Shown piece by piece: positions 53,304-62,478 of a stretch of 64,000 nt of DNA. A program made the translations under genes and the position numbers. The number at the start of each line of letters is the position of its first letter. The first letter of the stretch is position 1. The notes under the pieces were generated by a model. The model was not told where the DNA came from, ran no database searches, and saw nothing but the letters and a program-made list of their open reading frames with translations. Source of the stretch: Maribacter polysaccharolyticus (lineage in GTDB: Bacteria > Bacteroidota > Bacteroidia > Flavobacteriales > Flavobacteriaceae); the NCBI RefSeq assembly GCF_028882255.1, contig NZ_JARBUY010000005.1:1-64000 (forward strand). The letters run 5' to 3'.

Positions 53304-53966
53304 ATGACTAAAAAAGAAAAGGTTGATTTTGTCTTAAAAACACTGCAGGAACTTTATCCCTCCATTCCGGTGCCTTTAGACCATAAAGACCCCTATACCC
53401 TATTGATCGCCGTACTACTTTCGGCCCAAAGTACAGATGTGAGGGTCAACCAGATTACACCTTTGCTTTTTGATAGGGCCGACAATCCTTTTGATATGGT
53501 TAAATTAACCGTGGAGGAAATTCGCGAAATCATAAAACCGGTAGGCCTATCCCCTATGAAATCGAAAGGTATCCACGGATTGTCACGAATTTTGATCGAT
53601 AAATATGACGGAGCGGTTCCCAATGACATTGCCCTATTGGAAGAACTTCCGGCGGTCGGGCATAAAACGGCAAGCGTTGTTGTTTCACAGGCCTTTGGCA
53701 CCCCCGCCTTCCCGGTCGATACCCATATTCATAGGTTAATGTACCGCTGGGGACTGTCCAATGGTAAAAATGTGGTTCAGACCGAAAAAGATGCGAAACG
53801 GATTTTCCCTAAGGAGTCATGGAACGATCTGCACTTACAGATCATCTGGTATGGTCGGGAATATTCACCGGCCAGGGGATGGGACCTGGAAAAGGACATC
53901 ATCACCAAAACCATTGGTAGGAAAACGGTGCTGAACGACTATTCCAAAAATAAAAAAACCCGCTAA
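53304..53966 (+). CDS. nth: Endonuclease III-like DNA glycosylase lacking the Fe-S cluster
   Basis: 220 residues. The helix-hairpin-helix and GPD motifs LEELPAVGHKTASVV (Lys121) and PVDTHIHRL (Asp139) give the bifunctional glycosylase/AP lyase active site for oxidised pyrimidines. After GREYSPARGWDLEKDIITKT the usual C-x6-C-x2-C-x5-C cluster loop is absent; the C-terminus has no cysteine. The stop codon sits in the loop of the terminator hairpin. Confidence 0.92.
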   Translation: MTKKEKVDFVLKTLQELYPSIPVPLDHKDPYTLLIAVLLSAQSTDVRVNQITPLLFDRADNPFDMVKLTVEEIREIIKPVGLSPMKSKGIHGLSRILIDKYDGAVPNDIALLEELPAVGHKTASVVVSQAFGTPAFPVDTHIHRLMYRWGLSNGKNVVQTEKDAKRIFPKESWNDLHLQIIWYGREYSPARGWDLEKDIITKTIGRKTVLNDYSKNKKTR

Positions 53967-53982
53967 TTGCGGGTCTTTTTTT
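53952..53982. terminator. Terminator between nth and the small sigma-linked gene
   Basis: ACCCGC / GCGGGT hairpin with A-run on one side and T-run on the other, so it can serve both converging genes. Confidence 0.85.
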
Positions 53983-53983
53983 A

Positions 53984-54127
53984 TTAATTCAAGTTCATTT
54001 CGAACTGTATATTGTTGGGTTTGACTATACAGAGTGACTTAGAAAAACTGGTCAAAAACTGGATGGTCTCGCTACAAGCCTTTACCGGACGGCTCTTCTT
54101 TTCGTGCTCAAAGTAAATTTTTTCCAT
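53984..54127 (-). CDS. 47-residue protein paired with ECF sigma factor, copy A
   Basis: ATG at 54127, TAA at 53984; sequence begins MEKIYFEHEKKSRPVKACSE and continues TIQFLTSFSKSL. It lies 69 bases after the sigma factor gene on the same strand and ends at a terminator. A homologue of identical length (MEKFYVEDKKNIKKVAAKKE, TIDFLLNYSKSL) sits in the same place after the other sigma factor. Shared positions MEK-x-Y, ETI-x-FL, SKSL and the final N-x-N, plus equal length, support a real conserved gene. Function unknown. Confidence 0.75.
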   Translation of the reverse strand: MEKIYFEHEKKSRPVKACSETIQFLTSFSKSLCIVKPNNIQFEMNLN

Positions 54128-54196
54128 ATTGATTATAGTCTTGTTATGTTACAATAACGCAACTAAAATCAAATTATTGTTTTAACCCAAATTCGG

Positions 54197-54781
54197 TTAT
54201 GAATTTGTAAGTACGATATTGTTTTTTTCGATGATCTTTCTAAGATTTATCAGGGCATATCGCATTCTACCCAAAGCCGTGTTTATACTCACCCCCGTAT
54301 TTTCGGAAATTTCCTTAAAGCTCATATCCTTGAAGATACGCATTAAAAGTACTTCCCTCTGATCATCGGGCAACTCGTCTACCAAGTATCTCAAATCCAT
54401 ATGGATCTGGTCTTTGATCAATTGTTTTTCGGCATTCAACTTATCGTCCCCTATGACCGAAAAGATATTGAAGTCATCACTTCCTTCGAACATGGGCATC
54501 CTTTTGTTCTTTCTAAAATGATCGATGATCAAGTTGTGTGCGATTCGCATAACCCAAGGTAAAAATTTACCTTCTTCACTGTACGTACCTTTTTTTAAGG
54601 TTTTGATCACTTTAATGAAGGTGTCCTGAAAAATATCTTCAGTGATATCCCTATCCAGTACTTTGGAGTAGATAAAACTGGAAATACGTTGGTTGTGCCT
54701 ATTGATAAGGATTTCCAGCGCTTTCTCATCTCCGCTGATGTAATCTCTAACTAATATCGAGTCGTCAATTTGTAGTTCCAT
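54197..54781 (-). CDS. ECF sigma factor, copy A
   Basis: 194 residues. Sigma region 2 (ALEILINRHNQRISSFIYSK, DITEDIFQDTFIKVIKTL, GKFLPWVMRIAHNLIIDHFR) and region 4 (LPDDQREVLLMRIFKDMSFK, EISENTGVSINTALGRMRYA) are complete, giving an extracytoplasmic-function sigma-70 protein that redirects RNA polymerase. No anti-sigma gene is adjacent. A 47-residue protein gene follows. Paralogue at 55702-56283. Confidence 0.95.
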   Translation of the reverse strand: MELQIDDSILVRDYISGDEKALEILINRHNQRISSFIYSKVLDRDITEDIFQDTFIKVIKTLKKGTYSEEGKFLPWVMRIAHNLIIDHFRKNKRMPMFEGSDDFNIFSVIGDDKLNAEKQLIKDQIHMDLRYLVDELPDDQREVLLMRIFKDMSFKEISENTGVSINTALGRMRYALINLRKIIEKNNIVLTNS

Positions 54782-55222
54782 GCAAAGTATTTTTAAGTTT
54801 AGGGCTTCTTTTGGTTAAAGCTTGATTTAGGTTTTAGGTCTTTTACTTTGAGTTAAACAGCTTTCGGTTAAAAATGTGCTATTCATTAATTATGACCTAA
54901 AACTATATAAAACAGGGAGTGTGAAAAAAACTATGTTGTCAAACACGCTTTTTATGATGTGAAACAATCATTTTTGATTTTCAATACAATATTCCAAAGG
55001 ATTGGCAGTTGTTTCGACCAACTTCAACCTCTATTTACCCCGTCGGCAGGGCTTAAGATCATCGCTTGGGATATTAGACATCTTACTATTCAACCGATTA
55101 AGATCCTTTACCTATTTTCAAACATGACATCTGCGGGCGACCGTAGAACAGGATCCCATTTCGGAAGTACCCAAAAATCCAAATAAAACAGTCACCGTCC
55201 CAAAGGCCTAAACGGTATTTAA
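54782..55222. other. Intergenic region upstream of sigma copy A
   Basis: 440 bases. No gene supported: a 75-codon open frame at 54959-55186 on the plus strand has no protein-like features. The AT-rich part near 54900 presumably holds the sigma gene promoter. Confidence 0.4.
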
Positions 55223-55348
55223 GGCTTCACTATCAACGGCATTCATGCCTGCCATGCCAAAACCATATCAAATATCAAAAAGAACAAAGCATTAAAGGAT
55301 AAGAATCTTGATGCCCATTATATGTACTTTGCCCTCCAATTAGGGTAG
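55223..55348 (+). other. Possible coding remnant
   Basis: Forty-one codons without an ATG start read GFTINGIHACHAKTISNIKK then NKALKDKNLDAHYMYFALQLG and stop at TAG. The strand-helix pattern looks protein-like, but nothing upstream is open for long. Possibly a decayed gene. Confidence 0.2.
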
Positions 55349-55390
55349 CGCCCCCAGAAGTTCAAATAGGGGTTCTTATGGGTATAAATC

Positions 55391-55423
55391 AAAAAACCCC
55401 TATTACTGGTGTAATAAGGGTTT
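55391..55423 (-). terminator. Rho-independent terminator
   Basis: AAACCCTTATTAC / GTAATAGGGGTTTTTT on the minus strand, 20 bases after the second 47-residue gene. Confidence 0.8.
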
Positions 55424-55442
55424 ATGTTTTACTCCAAAAAAA

Positions 55443-55586
55443 TCAATTTATATTGCTCTCGTAGGTTATACCTTTGATCTTTTGGATTTTCAATGATTTG
55501 GAATAATTCAACAAAAAATCAATGGTCTCTTTTTTTGCTGCTACCTTTTTAATATTTTTCTTATCCTCAACGTAAAATTTCTCCAT
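55443..55586 (-). CDS. 47-residue protein paired with ECF sigma factor, copy B
   Basis: ATG at 55586, TGA at 55443; begins MEKFYVEDKKNIKKVAAKKE. Same length as, and about 40 percent identical by eye to, the gene at 53984. It lies 115 bases after the second sigma factor gene and ends at a terminator. Lysine-rich N-terminal half, then an amphipathic helix (IDFLLNYSKSLKI). Perhaps an anti-sigma-like or regulatory partner, but this is inferred only from pairing. Confidence 0.75.
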   Translation of the reverse strand: MEKFYVEDKKNIKKVAAKKETIDFLLNYSKSLKIQKIKGITYESNIN

Positions 55587-55701
55587 ATCTATTTCAGTAT
55601 TGTTTCATTACTAAAACGCCCTAAAGTTAAAAATAATAAATAGGTTCGACCTACGCCCTTTTTATTCGATAAAAACATGGAAAGTCTGTCCTACGGGGCG
55701 C

Positions 55702-56283
55702 TTAATCCGTTAAAATGATATTGTGTTCATCAATAAGCTTTCGGAGATTGATAAGCGCATAACGCATACGACCCAGTGCCGTGTTGATACTCACCCCTGT
55801 ATTTTCGGAAATTTCCTTAAAACTCATGTTCCTATACATGCGCATTACAAGTACATCGCGCTGATCTATGGGCAACTCTTCGACAAGTACCGCCAAGTCC
55901 TCATCGATCTGCTCTTTGATAAGTTGTTTCTCGATGTTCAATTTCTCATCATGAACAACTGAAAAAATATCGAAGGTATTGGATCCCTCGAAATAGGGCA
56001 ATCTGCTACTCTTCCTGAAATAATCGATGATCAAGTTATGGGCAATACGCATTACCCATGGCAAAAATTTACCTTCCTCGTTGTACCTTCCTTTTTTAAG
56101 TGTCCTAATGACCTTTATAAAGGTATCCTGAAAAATATCCTCGGTGATTTCCCGATCTTTGACCTTTGAATAGATAAAGCCACTTAGGCGTTGGTTATGC
56201 CTTTTTATCAAGGTTTCCAGAGATTTTTCATCTCCGTTAATGTAATTCTGAATAAGTAGGGAGTCGGCTATTTGAAGTTCCAT
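55702..56283 (-). CDS. ECF sigma factor, copy B
   Basis: 193 residues, closely similar to copy A in all sigma regions (region 2 EITEDIFQDTFIKVIRTLKK, region 4 LPIDQRDVLVMRMYRNMSFK). The two arose by duplication together with the 47-residue gene. The cleft between region 2 and 4 linkers (NTFDIFSVVHDEKLNIEKQL) is also kept. Upstream 400 bases (56284-56691) are AT-rich with no gene apart from the uvrA promoter. Confidence 0.95.
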   Translation of the reverse strand: MELQIADSLLIQNYINGDEKSLETLIKRHNQRLSGFIYSKVKDREITEDIFQDTFIKVIRTLKKGRYNEEGKFLPWVMRIAHNLIIDYFRKSSRLPYFEGSNTFDIFSVVHDEKLNIEKQLIKEQIDEDLAVLVEELPIDQRDVLVMRMYRNMSFKEISENTGVSINTALGRMRYALINLRKLIDEHNIILTD

Positions 56284-56649
56284 ATCAATTACTTTTTTTA
56301 GTAAAAATTAGGGGCTGATCCTTCTGGGAAAAGCCTTTTGGGGTTACACTAATTTTAAAAAAGTAATTTTATGGCTATAGGCGTCTTAACATTTTATTTA
56401 GTTCAAATATAGAAAAAATTATAAGTTATAAAAAAACAGCGCCTTAATTATCATCATTTTATCTGTTCCTTTCCAAAATACACCCGTTTCCTACAACGAT
56501 CGGTTTTAACATTTTAAACGAATGGAAATCCCAAAAAAGAAACGTGATACCCCATGTTACCCAAGGTAAACCCTCCATAGGGTACTTGATCGTAAAAATA
56601 CATGTACTTGTTAAATGCATTCGAAAGGACAAATCAAATTTTAGTCCAA

Positions 56650-56683
56650 TTGAAAAAGTTTAAATACGTTCATCGTATCTTTG
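56650..56683 (+). promoter_or_regulatory. uvrA promoter
   Basis: -33 TTG (56650-56652) and -7 TATCTTTG (56676-56683), separated by 23 bases, fit the Flavobacteriia consensus TTG...TAnnTTTG. Only 8 bases separate it from ATG 56692, so the transcript has almost no leader, and this decides the start. Confidence 0.65.
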
Positions 56684-56691
56684 TGTTCCGA

Positions 56692-59487
56692 ATGAAGAAT
56701 ATGCCCGCAATACAAGACGTCAATCCTAAGCATAATATTATTATTAAAGGTGCCAAGCTGCACAATTTAAAGAATATCGATGTTGTGATCCCCAGAAATA
56801 AACTGGTCGTAATTACCGGTCTTTCGGGCTCCGGGAAATCGAGTTTGGCTTTCGACACCCTATATGCCGAAGGTCAGCGCCGCTATGTAGAAAGCCTATC
56901 TTCCTATGCCCGCCAATTTCTGGGCAAATTGGACAAACCCAAGGTAGACTATATAAAAGGCATAGCTCCCGCCATCGCGATAGAGCAAAAGGTAAATTCG
57001 ACCAACCCTCGTTCAACGGTAGGGACCACTACAGAGATTTACGATTACCTAAAACTATTGTTTGCCCGTATCGGTAAGACCTACTCCCCTATATCCGGGG
57101 AAGAAGTCAAGAAACATACGGTTACCGATGTGGTAAAATTCATAAAGGAATTCAAGGAAGGGGAGAAACTGCTGCTCTTGGCCCCCATCGTTATAAAAGC
57201 CGATAGAGACCCCATAAAATCGCTACAATTATTCTCAAAACAAGGGTATGCCAGAATAAAACACAATGGGAAGGTCATTCGAATCGAAGCCGCTCCTGAG
57301 GATATAGGACATAATTTTAGCCTGGTCGTAGATCGGATCATCACCAAAAACGACGAGGATTTCCTTAACCGATTGGCCAATGCCATAGATTCGGCCTTTT
57401 TTGAAGGAAAAGGGGAATGTATCATTGAAGAACTAAAAACGGAAAAACAGACCGTTTTCAATAACAAGTTTGAAAAAGATGGCCTGTCCTTTTTGGAGCC
57501 CAACGTACACCTCTTCAGTTTTAACAACCCCTATGGGGCGTGCCCTAAATGCGAAGGATACGGGGATGTTATCGGCATAGATGAGGATTTGGTGATTCCC
57601 AATACGGCCCTTTCAGTATATGAAAACGGCATTTTCCCTTGGAGGGGCGAAAGCATGGGTTGGTATCGGGACGAATTGGTGAACAGCGCCTATAAATTCG
57701 ATTTCCCCATACATAAACCATGGTTTGAACTTACCGAAGAACAAAAGCAATTGGTTTGGGACGGTAATTCCCACTTTACCGGACTACATAAATTCTTTGC
57801 TTTTTTGGAGGAGAAGAGCTATAAGATCCAAAATAGGGTAATGCTCTCGAGGTATCGTGGTAAAACCAGATGTAGCGAATGTAAGGGCAAACGTCTCCGT
57901 AAAGAGACCGAATACGTAAAGATCGACGGGAAATCGATAACCGACTTGGTTGAATTGCCCATTGATCGATTATCGGAATTCTTCAATCATCTCTCCCTAA
58001 CCGATCACGATGCGCAAATTGCCGACAGATTGTTGAAGGAAATCAATACCCGATTGGGTTTCTTGGAAAAAGTGGGACTAAAGTACCTTACCTTAAACCG
58101 TAAATCAAATTCCCTTTCGGGAGGCGAAAGCCAACGGATCAACTTAGCGACTTCGTTGGGCAGTAGCCTGGTGGGGTCAATGTATATTCTTGATGAGCCC
58201 AGTATCGGTTTACATCCCAAGGATACTGAAAACCTGATAGCGGTACTGAAATCGCTGCGTGATCTCGGCAATACCGTGATTGTGGTTGAGCATGATGAGG
58301 ATATCATGAATGCTGCGGATGAAGTCATCGACATAGGTCCTGAAGCCGGAAGTAAAGGGGGCGAGGTGGTCGCCCACGGAACATTGAGCGAAATCCTTAC
58401 GTCTTCTTCCCTAACCGCAAGTTACTTGAATGGCACATTGGAAATAGAAGTACCTAAAAAAAGACGGACATCCCAGAATTTCATTACGATCAAAGGAGCC
58501 CGGGAAAACAATCTAAAAAATATAGATGCGACTTTTCCCTTGAACATGCTAACCGTCGTAACCGGGGTTTCCGGTAGTGGCAAAAGTACCTTGGTCAAGA
58601 AATTGCTCTACCCCATCCTATTGAAGGAAATAGGGGGTTATGGTCAAAAAGCCGGACAGTTTACGGCTGTCGAAGGCAAATACAAATCCATTAAACACGT
58701 AGAGTTCGTCGACCAGAATCCGATAGGAAGATCCTCCCGTTCCAACCCGGTGACCTATATCAAAGCCTATGATGATATAAGGGCCCTGTTTGCCGCCCAA
58801 AAATTAAGCAAGATCAGAGGGTACCAACCAAAACACTTCTCATTCAATGTAGATGGGGGGCGTTGTGAAAAATGTAAGGGAGAAGGGGAAATAACCGTTG
58901 AGATGCAGTTTATGGCCGATGTACATTTAGAATGCGATACCTGCGGGGGCAAACGTTTCAAGAAGGAGGTGTTGGAAGTCACCTTTGAAGGGGCCAGCAT
59001 TGCCGATATCCTTGATATGACCCTGGATGATGCCATAGACTTTTTCCAAAAACATGGACAGAACAAGATCGTGGGTAAGTTGGGTCCCCTCCGCGATGTA
59101 GGATTGGGGTATGTTACCTTGGGCCAGTCTTCCTCTACCTTATCCGGGGGTGAGGCCCAACGGATAAAGCTTGCATCCTTTTTGGTAAAGGGGACCACAA
59201 AAGACAAGGCCCTTTTCATTTTTGATGAACCTACTACAGGGCTGCATTTCCACGACATCAAAAAATTATTGAAATCCTTTGATGCCTTGATTTCTAAAGG
59301 ACATTCGGTCGTCGTGATCGAACATAATATTGAGCTGATCAAATGTGCCGACCATATTCTTGACCTAGGCCCTGAGGGGGGTGAGAATGGCGGGAATATT
59401 CTAGCCCAAGGTACCCCTGAGGAAATGATCAAGAGTACGGCATCATTCACTGCAAATTACCTAAAAGAGAAACTGGTTTCCCGTTGA
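56692..59487 (+). CDS. uvrA: Excinuclease ABC subunit A
   Basis: 931 residues from ATG 56692 (an open frame runs to 56602, but the promoter falls inside it). Two ABC ATPase halves: Walker [15 protein letters not shown] and [14 protein letters not shown], signature [12 protein letters not shown] and [12 protein letters not shown], Walker [13 protein letters not shown] and [11 protein letters not shown]. Zinc modules: CPKCEGYG with CSECKGKR, and CEKCKGEGE with CDTCGGKRF. It finds DNA damage in nucleotide excision repair with UvrB and UvrC. Full length and all key motifs intact. Confidence 0.98.
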   Translation: MKNMPAIQDVNPKHNIIIKGAKLHNLKNIDVVIPRNKLVVITGLSGSGKSSLAFDTLYAEGQRRYVESLSSYARQFLGKLDKPKVDYIKGIAPAIAIEQKVNSTNPRSTVGTTTEIYDYLKLLFARIGKTYSPISGEEVKKHTVTDVVKFIKEFKEGEKLLLLAPIVIKADRDPIKSLQLFSKQGYARIKHNGKVIRIEAAPEDIGHNFSLVVDRIITKNDEDFLNRLANAIDSAFFEGKGECIIEELKTEKQTVFNNKFEKDGLSFLEPNVHLFSFNNPYGACPKCEGYGDVIGIDEDLVIPNTALSVYENGIFPWRGESMGWYRDELVNSAYKFDFPIHKPWFELTEEQKQLVWDGNSHFTGLHKFFAFLEEKSYKIQNRVMLSRYRGKTRCSECKGKRLRKETEYVKIDGKSITDLVELPIDRLSEFFNHLSLTDHDAQIADRLLKEINTRLGFLEKVGLKYLTLNRKSNSLSGGESQRINLATSLGSSLVGSMYILDEPSIGLHPKDTENLIAVLKSLRDLGNTVIVVEHDEDIMNAADEVIDIGPEAGSKGGEVVAHGTLSEILTSSSLTASYLNGTLEIEVPKKRRTSQNFITIKGARENNLKNIDATFPLNMLTVVTGVSGSGKSTLVKKLLYPILLKEIGGYGQKAGQFTAVEGKYKSIKHVEFVDQNPIGRSSRSNPVTYIKAYDDIRALFAAQKLSKIRGYQPKHFSFNVDGGRCEKCKGEGEITVEMQFMADVHLECDTCGGKRFKKEVLEVTFEGASIADILDMTLDDAIDFFQKHGQNKIVGKLGPLRDVGLGYVTLGQSSSTLSGGEAQRIKLASFLVKGTTKDKALFIFDEPTTGLHFHDIKKLLKSFDALISKGHSVVVIEHNIELIKCADHILDLGPEGGENGGNILAQGTPEEMIKSTASFTANYLKEKLVSR

Positions 59488-59718
59488 TCGATGTATGGAT
59501 ACCAACCCCCAAAAGGGGTGGTATTCCGATCAAAAAAACTTGTTGAAGGCCCCCTTTTTTATTCCCAAAACAATTACCCGGCTTATTTCCATAAACCTGT
59601 AATCATTATATTATATTGATTACCAATGTATTATGTTGATGTGTTGATTTTTGGCACGCTGTTTGGTATTACCTAATCGAATGTAAATAGTTGCATTCGG
59701 GAATTTAAACCTTATATC

Positions 59719-60876
59719 ATGAAAAAATTAGTACTCCTTTTTACAGCCCTTATTTTAGGCACCACAGGTACCCAGGCCAGTACAACTGAAGGTAAGGTTG
59801 CAACCAGCAATGCTTATAACAATAACAACGCTTTCATATTCGTGGAACAAGGCATCACATTTGCGGTATACCCCGATGGGGAATTTGATTTCTATATCGA
59901 GAATTATGTGTCTGGCCGTAAAAACGGAGTCACCATGAACTCAGGGTACGATTACAGTCCGTATGCCCAATACGACGATTACGGGGCGGTCATACAAGTC
60001 GAGAACGTACCTATTTATTATGACTATTACGGTCGTGTTACCCAAATCGGGGATGTTGATATCCGATATAGGAACAATAGGGTGCAACGCGTGGGAGGTA
60101 TGTATGTATATTACAACCGAAATGGTTTTTATGATTACCATGTAGGATACATCAATGTGTATAACAGACATTATGTGTATAGACCTTTCCATAGGTTCTT
60201 TTTAAGACCTGCCATCGGATTTTCATTGGTGTTCAATAGCCCATATAGAAGATATTACAGACCGTTTCGTTATACCTATTACAAACCTTACCGTTTTAAT
60301 ACCCGAAGAGCTTACGCTAAAGTAGGTCGGGAACATAGATACAACCAGGTTCGTAGGGATAGGGCAACGATTTACCGGAACGACAGAAGGGTTGCACAAC
60401 GCATGAACAACCCAAAAACGAAAAATAATGCCGTTCGAAGCAATAGAACCGTGACCAGGAATACTAAGGGTGTGTATAAAACATCCAATAACAACAGGGG
60501 TGCCGTACAAACAAAGTCGGTGCGTAGCACCAATACTAGGGCGGTTCGCAATACGAACACAAGGGCGATTGCCGATCGTGCCATTACCCAACGTACGACG
60601 ACCACAAGGTCTCCACAGCGAAATACGGTCACAAAAAGAACGGTGACCCAAACGCCCAGAAGAACCACGGTTTCGAAAAGTACCACAACGTACAAGAAGC
60701 CCGTAAGCAGGACCTCGAACAAAAATGTCCGCAGTACCACTACCCGGACACAAAGAACGGTAGCCAAAAGGCCTTCGACACGTAGCTCCAGTAAGGCAAC
60801 GGTAAAAAGGTCTACTTCTTCAAGAAAAAATGTTGCCTCCAGAAGTAATTCAAGAAGTAACACCAGAAGATATTAA
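59719..60876 (+). CDS. Secreted protein with highly basic low-complexity tail
   Basis: 385 residues with a signal peptide (cleavage near TQAS, residue 20). The middle (about 35-160) is Tyr/Asp/Asn/Gly-rich with strand repeats (YYDYYGRVTQIGDVDIRYRN). From about 165 it is very Arg/Tyr-rich (RPFRYTYYKPYRFNTRRAYA), and the last ~160 residues consist almost only of Arg, Thr, Ser, Asn, Lys and Val (TTTTRSPQRNTVTKRTVTQT) without acidic residues. Probably an envelope or extracellular protein binding polyanions; no enzyme motif. Confidence 0.7.
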   Translation: MKKLVLLFTALILGTTGTQASTTEGKVATSNAYNNNNAFIFVEQGITFAVYPDGEFDFYIENYVSGRKNGVTMNSGYDYSPYAQYDDYGAVIQVENVPIYYDYYGRVTQIGDVDIRYRNNRVQRVGGMYVYYNRNGFYDYHVGYINVYNRHYVYRPFHRFFLRPAIGFSLVFNSPYRRYYRPFRYTYYKPYRFNTRRAYAKVGREHRYNQVRRDRATIYRNDRRVAQRMNNPKTKNNAVRSNRTVTRNTKGVYKTSNNNRGAVQTKSVRSTNTRAVRNTNTRAIADRAITQRTTTTRSPQRNTVTKRTVTQTPRRTTVSKSTTTYKKPVSRTSNKNVRSTTTRTQRTVAKRPSTRSSSKATVKRSTSSRKNVASRSNSRSNTRRY

Positions 60877-61017
60877 ATGTGAATGACAAATGCCCAAAGC
60901 TACGGCAAGGGCAGTGAGACCAACGTATTTTAAAAAGCCAAGGGCTTTTGGAAATCGGGTCCGATAAAAATAGTTTTTAGGTTGGTTAGTTGTTTAAACC
61001 CTGATACGATACTTCGG

Positions 61018-62478
61018 TCAGGGTTTGATCTTTAGATACTTGTTAAGCAATCGATAAACATCTTCCGATATTTTGAACCGATATAGGATACCCACATAAA
61101 GAAGAATGGTTACGACACTCTTGATTCCTATATTGACCAAGGCGTGGAATGGCAATCGAACAACATAAAAAACACCGCCAATAACCAGTAAGAGTCCGAA
61201 CACTTTCAAGGTTTCCAAACTAAATGGTATCATGTTGAATTTCGCCCGAACATAGAATAATTTGATCGTATTGTAAATCGCCACGGCTATAAAGCTGGCC
61301 CATGCCGCACCATTGAGTCCGTATTTAGGGATAAAGAGCAAATTGAGTAGAATAACCAAGACAGCGAGCAGTACCCCCATGGCCAACAACGTCTTATAAT
61401 AATCGGAATTATACATAATCGCATTGTTATTGCCCAAGACCGAATCGTAGACCCTGGTCAGGCCAATGAGAAAAACGATAACGAACCCTCCCCGATACTC
61501 TACGGGAAGAATGAGGAAAAGATCGTTCAAATTGGTGACGATCAAAACGAACAATATCCCCGAGGCGATGAACAAGGTAAGGGATGATTTTTTATAGAGT
61601 GATTCCAATCCGTCATGGTCTCCATGATTCAATAATTCCGCTGTTAAGGGATAGGTAATTTGGTGCATGGCCCTTGAGGGAACGATGATCGTCGTGGCGA
61701 TATAGGTAGCCACCCCATAATAAGCCACATTTTCGATCAATATGAATTGATTGATCATTACCTTATCGATCTCTAAAATGATCACGGCTGCAGATCCTCC
61801 AAGGATGATCAAAGCGCTATAGTTAAGAATGGCCCTTGTATTGGCCGGAAAATCGAAATTCAACTTCGGCATCTTTAGACCATAGGTATATATTTTCATG
61901 ATCAGTGTTCTCAAAAGATGCAGGCCTACCAAGGCCTTCAAGAAAAAATCCACTGAAATGACATCAAAATATATCAAAAACAAAAGGAGCATGACCCCTA
62001 CCCTATTAAAGACCTCTTTCATGAAATTACCGAAAACGGATTTCATTTGCACTTTGGACCAAGCGTAAAAGACTTCAAAATAGGCCAAGGACATCCCAAT
62101 GAGAAAAATATACCAGACATAGTCTTTTACAATATGGTTTTCCTTGGCAATGAATTCCCCTATGGTATCGGTAAAACCAAAGGTCACCAAAGCCAGCGGG
62201 AGAATGAGTAAAAGTGGCAACAAGAGCATAAGGGTCTCAAATGCGGCAATGTTGTTTTCTTTCTTAAAACTGCTGTAAAACTTTACCAAGGTATTGGGAA
62301 CGCCAAAGGCCAATAGTGGCATTAATACGGCCGATGTGGACAGGATAACGGTTACCAAGCCGTAATATTCATCGGTCAAAAAGTTGGTGTACAGAAAAAG
62401 TGTGTTTATCGCGGCAACCCCAAAACCCAGATAGGTGATTATGGTATTGTTCAAGGCTTGTTTAGTGACTATTCCCAT
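61018..62478 (-). CDS. Polysaccharide flippase (Wzx/RfbX-like)
   Basis: 486 residues with about 14 membrane segments. The N-terminal IVTKQALNNTIITYLGFGVA and ASFIAVAIYNTIKLFYVRAK patterns are typical of the MOP-type oligosaccharide/lipopolysaccharide flippase family. It carries lipid-linked glycan units across the inner membrane. The start codon overlaps the stop of the glycosyltransferase gene (TAATG). A short hairpin (AAACCCTGA / TCAGGGTTT) overlaps its stop codon. Confidence 0.9.
   Translation of the reverse strand: MGIVTKQALNNTIITYLGFGVAAINTLFLYTNFLTDEYYGLVTVILSTSAVLMPLLAFGVPNTLVKFYSSFKKENNIAAFETLMLLLPLLLILPLALVTFGFTDTIGEFIAKENHIVKDYVWYIFLIGMSLAYFEVFYAWSKVQMKSVFGNFMKEVFNRVGVMLLLFLIYFDVISVDFFLKALVGLHLLRTLIMKIYTYGLKMPKLNFDFPANTRAILNYSALIILGGSAAVIILEIDKVMINQFILIENVAYYGVATYIATTIIVPSRAMHQITYPLTAELLNHGDHDGLESLYKKSSLTLFIASGILFVLIVTNLNDLFLILPVEYRGGFVIVFLIGLTRVYDSVLGNNNAIMYNSDYYKTLLAMGVLLAVLVILLNLLFIPKYGLNGAAWASFIAVAIYNTIKLFYVRAKFNMIPFSLETLKVFGLLLVIGGVFYVVRLPFHALVNIGIKSVVTILLYVGILYRFKISEDVYRLLNKYLKIKP

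Noticed and set aside
58767-59450. 227-codon frame antisense to uvrA
   Set aside because: The uvrA motifs are all intact on the plus strand; the antisense frame is a coding shadow.
60372-60863. 163- and 176-codon antisense frames under the basic secreted protein
   Set aside because: Produced by the low-complexity Arg/Thr codons; the plus-strand frame has a signal peptide.
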